From positions 35,026,768-35,090,767 of the forward strand of contig CM034607.1 in the NCBI GenBank assembly GCA_020091685.1: a DNA stretch of 64,000 bases, written 5' to 3'. Origin of the DNA: Lutjanus erythropterus (lineage: Eukaryota; Chordata; Actinopteri; Lutjaniformes; Lutjanidae). The first letter of the stretch is position 1, and the number at the start of each line of letters is the position of its first letter. The position numbers and the translations under genes were made by a program. The notes under the pieces are model-generated. The model did no database searches and had not been told where the DNA came from. It worked only from the letters and a program-made list of their open reading frames with translations. Shown piece after piece: positions 1 to 10,918 of the stretch.

Positions 1-225
1 TAGACTAGCTGCTAACATTAGCTACATAGACTCACCACTAACATTAGCTACATAGACTAACCGCTAACATTAGCAACATAGACTCACTGCTAACATTAGC
101 AACATAGACTCACTGCTAACATTAGCTACATAGACTCACTGCTAACATTAGCTACATAGACTCACTGCTAACATTAGCTACATAGACTAACCGCTAACAT
201 TAGCAACATAGACTCACTGCTAACA
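1..225. repeat. 26-bp minisatellite
   Basis: About eight tandem copies of a 26-base unit built around ctaacattagctacatagac, with few substitutions between copies. The array starts at or before the window edge and stops about 20 bases before a splice acceptor, so it lies in an intron of the receptor gene that follows. Confidence 0.9.
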
Positions 226-244
226 GTGGCTGTTCTGTTTGCAG

Positions 245-553
245 CAGGTCCGCAGAGACATGAAGACACTGAGCTGCAGCCGTGGAAGAAGAACAGACAG
301 ACTGGTAACAGCATCTGATGTTTGTACTGTAGGTCTGTACTGAGGTCTGTCTTCCCCTTAAACACACCTGTCTGTCTCCTGTCTCTCTGCAGAGTGTGAG
401 GTTAACAAGAGTCCGTCTCTGCCGGAGGAGACGATCCACTACGCCTCTCTGGGCCGACAGAACTGGACGGAGAGACCCGGCAGGACTCCGGCAGATCAGA
501 ACCACCACCACGTGATCTACTCGTCTGTCATCACCAGACCTGCTGCCAGATAG
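245..553 (+). CDS. 3' end of an inhibitory-type immune receptor (ITIM-bearing cytoplasmic tail), partial
   Basis: Two terminal coding exons are visible, 245-304 and 393-553. The first starts after a gcag acceptor, ends at a GTAACA donor, and joins in frame to the second, which follows a ctctctgcag acceptor. The joined tail contains IHYASL and VIYSSV about 30 residues apart and stops at TAG (551-553). Both fit the ITIM pattern (I/V/L)xYxx(L/V), the docking site for SH2-domain phosphatases, so this is probably the intracellular end of an Ig-superfamily inhibitory receptor. The extracellular and membrane exons would lie to the left, outside the window, so the exact family (CD300-like, NITR-like or other teleost V-set receptor) cannot be decided. 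The 245 acceptor could instead lie at 248 because of a CAGCAG. Confidence 0.75.
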
Positions 554-3500
554 ACTCACAACAGAAACACACACACAGAGACACACAACACGGAAAAAAA
601 AAATGTTCTACATGAAACCACAAGAAGCTGTTTATGATCTGAATGCTCCTTCCTGTCCATGTGATTAACACTGATTTACATTTTCTATACACATTTTAAA
701 GTTGATCTACATGAAAACGTAATGAAACTTCAAAGTCTGTGGCTGGTTGCTAGCTCCTACAACATATTTGCACTATACAACATGGGAACTTTATTGATCC
801 TGTCATTATATATCAATATCATTATTATCATCCAAAAGTAAAGTTGACAAATAGAAAGTTTTGATTCAAATAGAAAAATGCTAAACTGGACTCTGATTGG
901 TCTTATTTGAGTGATGGAGACGAGCGAATTTATTGTTTTGCAACTGTTTTTAAAGAAACTATGTCAGAGTGAGCGGGTCATTATTTCCACAAGACACAAA
1001 AGACAGACAGTCCTGGACTTTTTTTCCGCCATTTTTCACCAAAGGTTTGTGAAAGAGGAAAATAAACTGAAAAAGGAGGAAATGAAGACAAGACAAGGAA
1101 ATGAAGTTCACCAACTCACCTGCCGTGAAGGGAGATTATTGATCGGCTGGTTACGGAGATATTCAGTCTTTTGGGAGACTCACGTGGCGTTTTTCCCACG
1201 CCGTCTTTCAGACACCATCACTTCCCTTTTACCTCCTTTACAAAGGAAGAGACACGGGCCGACTGCTCAGTCAGTGATTGGTTGTCAGGATGGACAGGTG
1301 ACAGGGCTGTGGCCTTCATTCATTAACATTAATTCATTTTCTGGTGACAGAACATATTATTAAACATTACTATAAATATACCAGAGGGCTCATTTTTATT
1401 GAACAGATGTAAAGTTTGAAACCTAAAATCAATCTGAAAATGAAGAAAGAAGTAAATGAAAGAAAGAAATCTGTCTGAAAATCTGAGACAAGTCACTTTG
1501 AAATGTGGACGCTGATTAAAAAGACCTTTGTGTCAAACTCAATATCAACTTTACAGAGACATTATGAAGAAATAAAAAGAAAAGAAAACTGGATAAGAAA
1601 ATGTTTATAATTCATAGAAATTTCATGAACTCATAAAGTGAAAATGAATTAAACATCAGAACATTTCTTCATAAAGAATTTAAATAAATCAAATATGACA
1701 TATCTGAGTTTCTTTATATATTTTTTAAAATTTTAGTCATTTTATTCTCCTTTATTATTTATTACTTTATTACATTATTATTCTTTTTCACTTGTAAATC
1801 TTTTATTTTCATATTTTAGGGGCCAGTTAATAAACAAGCATTAATAATTTACCAGAAAAATAAGTCAACATTAAAAGGCTCATAACTAGATCTGGACTAA
1901 AAGACTTTTAAACTTTTTAAAACAGTTTTAATTCAAAATGACTTGCAAAGTTTTAGTTTTAGTTTACAGTATTCATATTGACCTTGTTGTGGATCATTAG
2001 ATGGAGGATTAGATGTTACGCTCGAGGGTTTTCAGATTTGGACCCAGTTGCAGACAACAGAGATGGAGCAGAGCAGTTCTGTGAAACTCTGCAAATTTCA
2101 AACAAGGCAGAGAAAAAACAAACACAAAAAAACTTACTGAGGAGGCAAAGGTAAATAAAGACAACTAAAATTCCAGCAGATGCAAAAATCAAAGTCTGGG
2201 GAAGAAAAACCAAACAAATCCATCCAGGAGAAAAAACACGTGCAACAAAATACAACAAGAAACACTGACAAGTACGAACCAGCAGCTAAGGAGAACAAGA
2301 CACAGGTGAGGGCAGTGAAGGACAGGTGAAACTAATCAGTGATCAAAAAGAGCGGGAAAACAGACAAAGACAGGAAGTGAAGACAACAAAGACACACAAG
2401 GGAAGACACAAAAGAATAAAACAGGAAGTGACTACAAAAACCCTAAACCATGACATGAGGGGCTCCAGAACATCCAGCAGGCAGCTTTAACTTGTCCTCA
2501 CTGCTGTTTGTGAGGGAACATGGACTGTCTGTCAGATCTAAATCTGGGCTGGACAAACTTTTTCCCTTCAAGAGCCAAAACTGAAAGTTACTGTTGGGCC
2601 ATGAGCCAAAAGCACAAACCCGAAAGCACACACAGATGAGTCTGTTTTTTACTTTCAATAACTGGATGGTTTGACACAATTTGATTTAGAGGCATGTTTC
2701 ATTCTCATTCATGTAAAGTGCCTCTAATTTGTGGGATACTTAAATACGTGGTGTAATGTACTTAGTTACATTTCACCACTGAAAAAAGCATCACATCTAA
2801 ATACTTGGTTTGTTTAAGTGAACTCAACTCAAGTACACTGAGATTCACAGCTTTTTAGACCTCAAAGTACAAGTAACTTATTTAAAATGAGTGTTAATAA
2901 CAAGTTGATAAAAACTGAGTCAGGTGAACTCAGTATTTGTAATTAAACTTGATGTTTGTATTTACAGTTTAAGAACACCCAACAAACAATCCATTATGTA
3001 GTAACTTATCTCAGTGGTGCAACAGTTTTTTTCTTTTTTGTAATGCATAAATCACAACTTAGAAGAAGTTTACTGTTTATAACGAGGCTGAGTTTGAAGC
3101 TTGAAATGAAGAGAAACTTGTTAAAACCCAACTGCATGCTGTGAATTTTTATTTATGACGTGTTTGTACAAAAAGAAGGATTTAAAAAATGATGGGTTGT
3201 AAAAACTCCACAACAGAAGAATGTAACATCAGATATTTATTAAAAGTTATTGTTGGCAGATGAGCATATGAACAACAGTGAGACACAAGAGGAGCTCAGA
3301 AAAACAAACAAACAAAAACCAAACAGTGGATGCTACATATTACTCCATGTAGAGCATGAACATATAAACTATCATTAGTAACAGACATTTCTCTGAGGTG
3401 TATTTATGTGTTAAGAGGCAAAAGATAGCTACTCTAAAAATTGAAGCCAAGTCTACAGCATTTTAACATGAAAAAAGATCAGTGAAATAGCTTAAAAAAT

Positions 3501-3560
3501 CACAGTTAAAGGAAAAATACATTCATAGAGAGGACAGTGATTTTTGACTCCAGCATATTA
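554..3560. other. intergenic, no gene recognised
   Basis: This AT-rich stretch follows the receptor stop codon; its start is probably the receptor 3' UTR. The open frames at 911-1363 and 2016-2258 have no recognisable domain, splice context or codon bias. Around 2270-2460 there is a tract with cacaggtgagggcagtgaag and repeated caggaagtgaag-like words, of a kind seen in dispersed teleost repeats, but I cannot name the family. Confidence 0.5.
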
Positions 3561-3578
3561 AGAATTGAAAGAAGGTTA

Positions 3579-4250
3579 CTATATGTATCTTTTTTTTGAC
3601 ATGTTCTGAGTCCCAAAATGACATATTTGACTGTATGGATGTACCATTAACATATAAAGATGGAAGACATGATGAAGCCAAAACATCTGGATCGCCTCCT
3701 GGTGGCTGGCTGCAGGATAGGTCATAAACCCCGCCCCTTCCATGCTAGTAGATGAGACATGGACCAAACTAAAAGAAATCTAATACATTTTTCCCAAAGA
3801 TGGTTTCTGTCATTTCAGGCTGTGTGGACTGGAACTTGACAGCTCTAACCCTGATCACTCCTCACACACTCTGACTGACGTCACCAGAACAAGATGGCAG
3901 CGCTCGCATCAGAAATATTTTGGCTTCAGTTTTGCACAGTGGGAGGAGGAGGAAACATGACATCCATCTTTATTTACAGTCAGTGGAATGTACCACTGAT
4001 GGGCATACTGGTCCGCCATCGCCGTGCGATTTATGTTTCAAAATGGTCACAGTTTGATCCGGACCCTACCATTAACCCGGACTTTATTACTCTTTATACC
4101 ACGTCACCTGACTTCCTTCTTTGCTTCTGTCATAAATACTACAGCCACTAGAGGTCACTGCCTAACAACAAATGTAAATATGGGTCGCAGTAAGATGCCA
4201 GCACAGAGACTAGCTCACATTTTTTGGGAAAAAGGTACCTGAAATTGACC
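3579..4250. repeat. probable dispersed teleost repeat
   Basis: The segment contains cgcctcctggtggctggctg followed by a block with aaaccccgccccttccatg, and further on ccactagaggtcactgccta. I recognise this word combination from dispersed non-coding repeats in many teleost genomes. No coding capacity or terminal repeats could be defined, so the limits are approximate. Confidence 0.45.
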
Positions 4251-5482
4251 TTAGTCATACAATATGGAGGTCAAACTGTGGAAATAAACCTAAAACAAAT
4301 TGCTTCTTATTTATTATTGACTTGTTTAAAGAGTTCAAACTAGAACAGTGCTTGTTTTTTTCTACTGTTCAAAACATCAAACATCGAAGAGCCATTCTAT
4401 CTGTGGTCACGTGATCCGTTTGGATTCTTGTGACAGGCCACCGTCGAGTATGTGACTTCCTCTTTGACCAGTCTTGTCCCTCTTCTGCCGGAGGGGTGAG
4501 GCATGTCTGCAAGGTTCAGACTGGAGTAGTGCAAAGACTCCTCCTGCAGAGACAGAAAACCAATTACAGTCCAGCTTCAACAGGTCGCTCTGGGAAATAC
4601 ACGAAGAGCTTCAGTCACAGAATCAGGTTTACTGTCAAGAAGGTTTTCACATATAAGCAACTCGTTTTGGTATTTTGGTGCATAACATTCACACTAAATA
4701 GTGGGCTAAGAGAAAATGAAAAAAAAAAAACATAAAAAGGTTTCATGGACCAGCCGTCCAACTACAAACATGGTTGTGGGTCACATGCATCGTTCTAACC
4801 TGCAGCCACAAGTCTTTTAAAACTTTAAGAAAAGTAGAAATAAATCACCTCTTACACTGCTGATTTTAGAAAAACAAAACTTCCATTTTTTTAAAAAAAA
4901 GAGAGGGACTTTTTGTGTTAATGTAAAATAAATGAGATGTTGTGAGGTATCAAAGACAGGATGTGAGACGTCATCATCTACTGACCTCTGTGACCTTCAG
5001 ACTCATGTTTCTTCTCCATGAGTTACAGCGGCAAACAGCTGGTTTACCTGCAGAGGAAAGAGAAGCTGATTGAGCATGATAGTGGTGTGAAAAGAACAAG
5101 ATGTCAGACCAAACAATCCAGCTGCCAAACAGCTGAATTTATAGTTTAATCTGGTTTGAGGAGGGTTCTAGAGTTCAACAGCATATCATCAACTCTAAAT
5201 CCTGTATTGAGGAGACTTATCAATTAAATAAGAGTTTAACTTGACTCAGACTTTGACAAATCTCCCACTGCACTGATTTGAAGGCAGACATCGCTGCAAA
5301 ACTCTGCAACTCACAGCAAAATTATCTTCATGGATAAATACTGGCACAACAGGGCAGGGTAAAAATATGTGTTTTTGTCTGGAGGTGAACTTTCCCTTTA
5401 ATCTGTACCAGACAAACCCAACAGAAGCCCGGCCCCTCAAACCACAGCAGGCTGCACTCCTAGGAACTGACTCACAGTCGGT
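4251..5482. other. intergenic, upstream flank of the ART-like gene
   Basis: No gene is recognised. The short frames here (for example 4430-4735) lack splice context and known motifs. The right-hand end is presumably the distal promoter of the gene starting at 5710. Confidence 0.4.
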
Positions 5483-5512
5483 AAGTGAAAGTGAAAGCAT
5501 GAAAGTGAAACT
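5483..5512 (+). promoter_or_regulatory. tandem ISRE / IRF-binding elements
   Basis: Two copies of GAAAGTGAAA (5487-5496 and 5501-5510) lie 14 bases apart. The second continues as GAAAGTGAAACT, an exact match to the ISRE consensus GAAANNGAAACT bound by ISGF3 and IRF factors. The pair sits about 200 bases before the start codon of the ART-like gene, in the right place and orientation for interferon-inducible transcription. That the gene is interferon-induced is an inference. Confidence 0.8.
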
Positions 5513-5709
5513 GGGGCAAGTTGTTTGTGCCGAAGCAGCTGACAGAGACTGACTTCTGCCTGCATCTACCTCTCCTTTTTCTAACTTTTATCCAAGAAAA
5601 GACAACTGCAGAGTCAGAAAAGGACCAAGAAACAAAGAAAAGGACTGTTTTTCTTTGTACGGAAAGACAAACTGTCTTCTTTTGCTGCCTTCCTTGTCCT
5701 CTGAGCACC

Positions 5710-7359
5710 ATGCCGGACACTCAGCTGTGTCTGGAGGCCCTGTCGGCTCTCTGCGGCTGTAACGTCGAGTCGACCAGCGGAGCCTCCCAGCTCACCCCGC
5801 AGGACTTTGTCAACATCGTGAACCTCAGGGAGTTTTACAAGCAGGAAGGCTTCAAAGAGATCGAGTACCCCAGTTTAGGGACTCTGTCCCTGCAGGACAT
5901 GGATGACCTGGACATGTACAGCGCCCCCTCGGCGCTGCCTGAAGGCCCGTCCACCGCCGGGGTGCAGGAGAGCCTCAGAGCCACAGTGAAGATCAACCCT
6001 CAGGACTTCTTCCACCCTCAGTACAACTATGACTTCACCACCATAAAGGTCAGTTCACCTGGTTATGACTCAGCACTTTACTTCACTTTAACTCTCTTAG
6101 TAATTACCTGTTGGATGTAATTTCTTTATGTTTGGGCAAAATTTCAAATGTGATTCTAATGATCTATTAGAATCACATTTGAAATTTTGGAGTGAATGAA
6201 AAAAGAATAAATAATGAATAAGTGACTGAGTGAATAAGTGAAAACCATATGAATACAGATAATTATGTTGAAGTGAGTTAGTGCATAGATGAGTTGGTGA
6301 ATGAATGACCAGAACCGACCCGATGCACAAGCAAACTAAGTGCCTGTTTTAGGGCCCCTGTGGCCACCAGAGGGCCTCGAGACCTGGACAAGGTACTGGG
6401 TAAAGGAATGAGAAACTGTTTTTAATGTCTATGCAAAAAAATGGATAGAGGTCATTTTGCAACATCCAGTTAGTGACAGAATCTAGGCAACAAAAAAAAT
6501 TAGAAAAGTATCACGGTCATCAGAGGAGGTGGTAGGATGAAGGAGTTGATTTATGTCGTTGGATTATGCTTGTTATTGTTGACCAGACCTTAAAAGAATA
6601 AGTTATAAGACTAAGAATAGGCAGAGGACTGAGTATTTTAATGCCAGTTTTTGGGTAATTTTTGATATTTGAGGTTTGGGTCACATAAAAAAAAAAGTAT
6701 CACACTCTGATATCCTGCCCAGGTTGACCTTCACAGTGCAGGATGTGGGTCACTGATCAGGATTGATGCAGTATATATTGTGATTAGCATGTAGCATGTT
6801 AGCATTTTCTCTAAGTGGCTCCTGCTCTAACCCTGTTAACTCCTCTGTCCTCCAGGATGGCAACACAAAGTTCACGCGTGGTAACGAGCAGTACATTCGT
6901 CCCTGCGGGTGGGACCGGGCTGCCCTGCGGGTGGTGCAGAAATACGATGGCGGCGACCACTGGCTCGGGACGGGCAGGGACGCCTGGCCTGTCTCCTACA
7001 ACGGACACAACATGGACGGCTCCATCATCCTGACCCACGGCGGGAGCCCCAGCGATGATCCACAGTTTCTGGACGCCGCCGCCGCCTCTCTGGTCACCGA
7101 GGAGACGAGAGGCAGGGGGGTGTACTCCACGCCAGACATCAAGCTGGCAGAGAAGTACTGCAAGAGGTTCAAGTCCAAAGTGGACGGTAAGATGTACAAA
7201 GTGGTTCTTCAGAACCGCATCAACCCAGCAAAGAGGGTGAAGTGTCAGAGGGAGGACATCTGGTTGGTCTACATCCCTCAGGGCTACAACGACGTCCAGA
7301 CGAGAGCCCTCGTTCAAGAGTCCATCCGCCCGTACGGGCTGCTGCTGATGAAGGTGTGA
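5710..7359 (+). CDS. PARP/ADP-ribosyltransferase-like protein, probably interferon-inducible (2 exons, 280 aa)
   Basis: Exon 1 (5710-6048) encodes residues 1-113 and ends AAG|GTCAGT. Exon 2 (6856-7359) follows tcctccag, in phase 0, and ends TGA. The ATG at 5710 has an A at -3; the upstream in-frame ATG at 5521 lies just 3' of the ISRE and reads through apparent 5' UTR. The C-terminal half has WPVSYNG (157-163) and GRGVYSTPD (199-207), then a strand-like YKVVLQNRINP. This matches the usual order in ADP-ribosyltransferase-fold proteins: a Y-[HN]-G nucleotide-pocket strand, then G-x-GVY. It is related in pattern to fish Gig2-type and other PARP-like stress proteins, but it is not a clear Gig2 and I cannot name a family. 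The first 113 residues show no domain I know. Catalytic activity is not assured, because the canonical H-Y-E triad is not evident. Confidence 0.82.
6137..6189. repeat. perfect 24-bp palindrome (hairpin) in the intron of the ART-like gene
   Basis: The arms 6137-6160 and 6166-6189 are exact reverse complements, separated by the five-base loop gatct. This intronic position has no coding role. A recent foldback or MITE remnant, or a cruciform-prone site, is possible. Confidence 0.9.
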
Positions 7360-7399
7360 GGATACAACTTAAACAAAATATCGTTAGAGTTATCGGGAA

Positions 7400-7405
7400 A
7401 ATAAA
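7400..7405 (+). promoter_or_regulatory. polyadenylation signal AATAAA of the ART-like gene
   Basis: A canonical AATAAA lies about 40 bases after the stop codon at 7357-7359. Confidence 0.5.
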
Positions 7406-10400
7406 TTCAGTCTGACGTTTTCTTCAAAAACCTCGCAAAAATGATTCTGCACACTTCTCCACTGAGATCAAGTCAATGCTTCTGCAGAGAAAGGGTCGTT
7501 CTTAACAACTGATTTTCCTGTCGATTAAAAGGAAATTTCAACACATATGTTAAGGAACAAAAACAGGGACCAAAGTGTCAGGGAATTCAGTTATGACATA
7601 TAGTCTAAAAGTATTATCACATCTATGTTGAAAAGAAAACCAAATTTTGCTGATGATTCAAAGATGTTGATGGGGGAGCTGTAGAAATAACATACAGTCA
7701 CTAAGTGGCTAAGGAAAACAGTGATGTTGCCACTGCAAAATAGAGTCAAGGTGAACTTGTTTTGGTGTAACGTTTGCACGTCAGGAAGTGAGCTCTGGTA
7801 TTTAAAAAACTACATCCCATTAAAAGAAAAGGTAACAGCTGTTAGCTTGTTTATGTTAACGTCCCAGGCGCTAATTTGCCATTTTCAGCCTGTAAGTAGC
7901 AGCTTGGATGTTGTTCTTGTTTCCCAGAGACTTTGAAAACGTAGATAGCGGATGCCGTGATGCTTCTTGAAGCAAGCAACCAGTGGCAGGACTTAAATCC
8001 ACAGTCTGCGTCCAGTGAGTCACACTAGCTAGCTAGTTAGACTGTGTTTTACTACAGAGCAAAACACTAGGTAACAAGCTAGTGTTTTGCTAACAGACTA
8101 AGTCTCTTCTACAGGTCCCCCAGCAACATCTTTTTGGCATTCTCAAAATGTGGTTGTCTTTTCAGCGTGGACGAGCCGAACACAGAGCAGATCTAAATAC
8201 AGGAAACAGAAAGAGGAGAAAGGATCATTTTAAGAGCCATTTTCAATCAGAGTCATCAGTCAGCAGTCAACATTGTTCACCCGGAGCTGACGTTAGATGA
8301 CAGCCTGGCGCAGAATAAGGCTAACGTTAGCAGTGCTAGCAGCAGCGTGCTCTCCTTACAGGTTAATGTCCACATGCCTGTCCTGAATATGATAGAAGTT
8401 ACTCCACAGTTTATTCTGACACAGCCTGCGTAAAAACTGATTTTCATTTTCTACATCAAAATCCTGCCAAACTGCACTGGTTTTACCAGATCTGTCACAC
8501 CTTTTAAATATTAATAATTAGTTTAAACATCTAGTATTTCTGGTTGACTAGTGAGTAGAATAATGTTTAATTGTTTAGCCACTGAAGAATTAAAAGTTGT
8601 GTTTCAGAGTTTGCTCAGGACTAAAACAGATCCTGTATGTTGGGAATAATCAACAGATCAGTCTGACCTTTTTTCTTACATTTTTTATTAAAAATAATGC
8701 TGCTTTTTCCCTCAAATGATGACCTTCACTGACGTTATGAGGGACCATCTGCTGAACTACTGTGTCTGCAGCTGCCTTATTTTGAACTCTGTATAAAACA
8801 ATTCAACTTTGGGATTCGTTTGACACAGAGTTGTGTGACAAGTGATGTGTACTACTGGAAAAAAAAAGAAAATGAACATGCAGTTGTGATTCTATCTGTA
8901 AATACTGAACATGTATCCCAGAAACAGTAGTCAAACCTCGTTCAGCCCTCTACATGTGATGTTTTATGGATTCAAATGTGAGAAAAGTCTGTAGGAAGGA
9001 GAAACAAAGATGCAACAGGTCTGTTAAACTGATCCACTGAGGCTGAGGCCCTTTGATTTATGTTGCCATCTAGTGGAAAATAATGTGATAGATTTCCTTC
9101 TTTCTTCTACAATAAACAGTCATCACAGAACTGAAATTTGATTGTTCTAGTTTTCATTTCAGAATAATGCGGATTAAAATACAACTGCATGAAATGACCA
9201 TAACTGAGCTGAGTTGATGATCACTGCCTGGCGTTTTATTATTCTAGTAATAACAGATTTAAAATCATCAAACATGCCGAGGTGCACAGAGGAGGAGATC
9301 TGGAGGAAAGACACATCCTCACTGATTGTACTTTCTCCTCTGGGCGGGAAAATAGTGTGACTTGATGTGATTTTGATTGTTTCACTTTGGAAATTGTCTT
9401 GAAATGGTCTTATCTGATGTTTTTCATAGGAAACTTTCTTTCTGTCATTTTAAAGAATGTCTTTCTTTGTCTATGTAGTCCAGACATCTAATATGACTGT
9501 AATCTGTTCCTCTTCTTTTTCTTTAATCTTTTAATAATTAAATAATGTGCGCAGAACCTGCTGTGATGAAGTCATTCATGTGTTTTATTATTCTGTGACA
9601 CATCATCTCTTCATTCAGTTCTTTTATTGCGAAAAGGTTCGTGTCACAAACTTTACTCTCGCACTCTTTAACATTCACCATGTTGTAATCCTCACAGAAT
9701 ATAACTTTTACAGTTTATTTTCATGCTAATATTGAAGAGTCACGGCGTGCAGCGATGGATTTAAGGTTATCTAATCTAGTTTTCTTTTCACTGACTTTTC
9801 CTTTTTATTCGCCTGCAGATATTTCTACAGATGTTTGATGTTGTTTTTGTTTCACTTTCACACCCACTGGACCAGAGCAGGTCAAACCTGTTTTCTCACA
9901 GGACGCCGTCAAAGTTCAGTTCACACAGAACAAACAGGATTACAGACGTCAAGATAAGCCTTTCATTTCTGCTACATGTTGCACACATCATGAGTTACTT
10001 TAATATATAATAACGTATATTTTAAACTTGATTGTGTCATTTATTTGCAGGATTCTCTGTAAATATGTGCTCAAACAACATGGTGGCCGACATATGTAGA
10101 TTTCTCACTCAAGCAAAGAAAGAAAATAGCCTAAAAATATAAAAGAATAGAAATTCAGCAAAATTTAAGATTTATATCTACAGTACAGCTTTTATAAAGC
10201 ATTTCAAATGTGCATATTTTTTTTACTGCTAAGAGGAAAAAACAAGAGCCTGTTAATTCAGACTACATGCACTTATTTCGTCTCTTTTATGAAGTGGGCT
10301 AAAATGTGCCGTAAGTGAGAAAATTTATAATATTAAGTTCAATAGATTTTGAGTTTTGAGCCCAAATCACACTCTTAAGTTTTAAAGTTTTACCAACTAA

Positions 10401-10918
10401 TAATGGTTTGATGAGATAATTTACTTTTCGTCTTTAGATAAACTTTAATCTTTGAGTTTTAGTGGATCCTCAGATAAAAAGTTTGAAACACTGTACTACT
10501 GTGCAACTTCATCTATAATATTACTCCATAAATTATTAGTTGATTATATTTTCTTTTAATATTTAAAACTAATTAAGAAAAGATGTCAGATAAATGTACT
10601 GTGATCAAAGCTATAATATGAATCTCCAAAATGTACAGTGGTGTAGTAGAAGTATAAAGTAACATAACATGAAATTACTGAAGTAAAGTACAAACACAGA
10701 ACTGAAGTACTTGAGTAGATGTACATGGCAGCTTTCCACCACCAGGTGGCGACACTGACACACTTGTTGGTACTTGAATAAATGAGGACCTTCATGTCAA
10801 ACCTTCAGTTATCACGTCTGTCTGAACCCAACCTGTCCATAAATTTAATACTAAGTCTTCAACCCTCTGAAGAAGTGAAGACAGGAGAAAATGTCCTCCC
10901 TCTCTAAAATTTTGGTCC
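7406..10918. other. intergenic, no gene recognised
   Basis: This AT-rich sequence has only short frames without motifs. It holds a near-perfect inverted repeat at 8058-8070/8079-8091 (13-base arms, 8-base loop). The left part of the 10.6-10.9 kb stretch has words such as tactggagtaaagta-like tracts typical of old dispersed repeats. No RNA gene was recognised. Confidence 0.4.

Noticed and set aside
1-225. CRISPR-like array
   Set aside because: The 26-base units are contiguous without unique spacers, and the sequence is vertebrate.
911-1363. 150-residue open frame
   Set aside because: No known motif, no splice context, AT-rich; it lies in likely 3' flanking DNA of the receptor gene.
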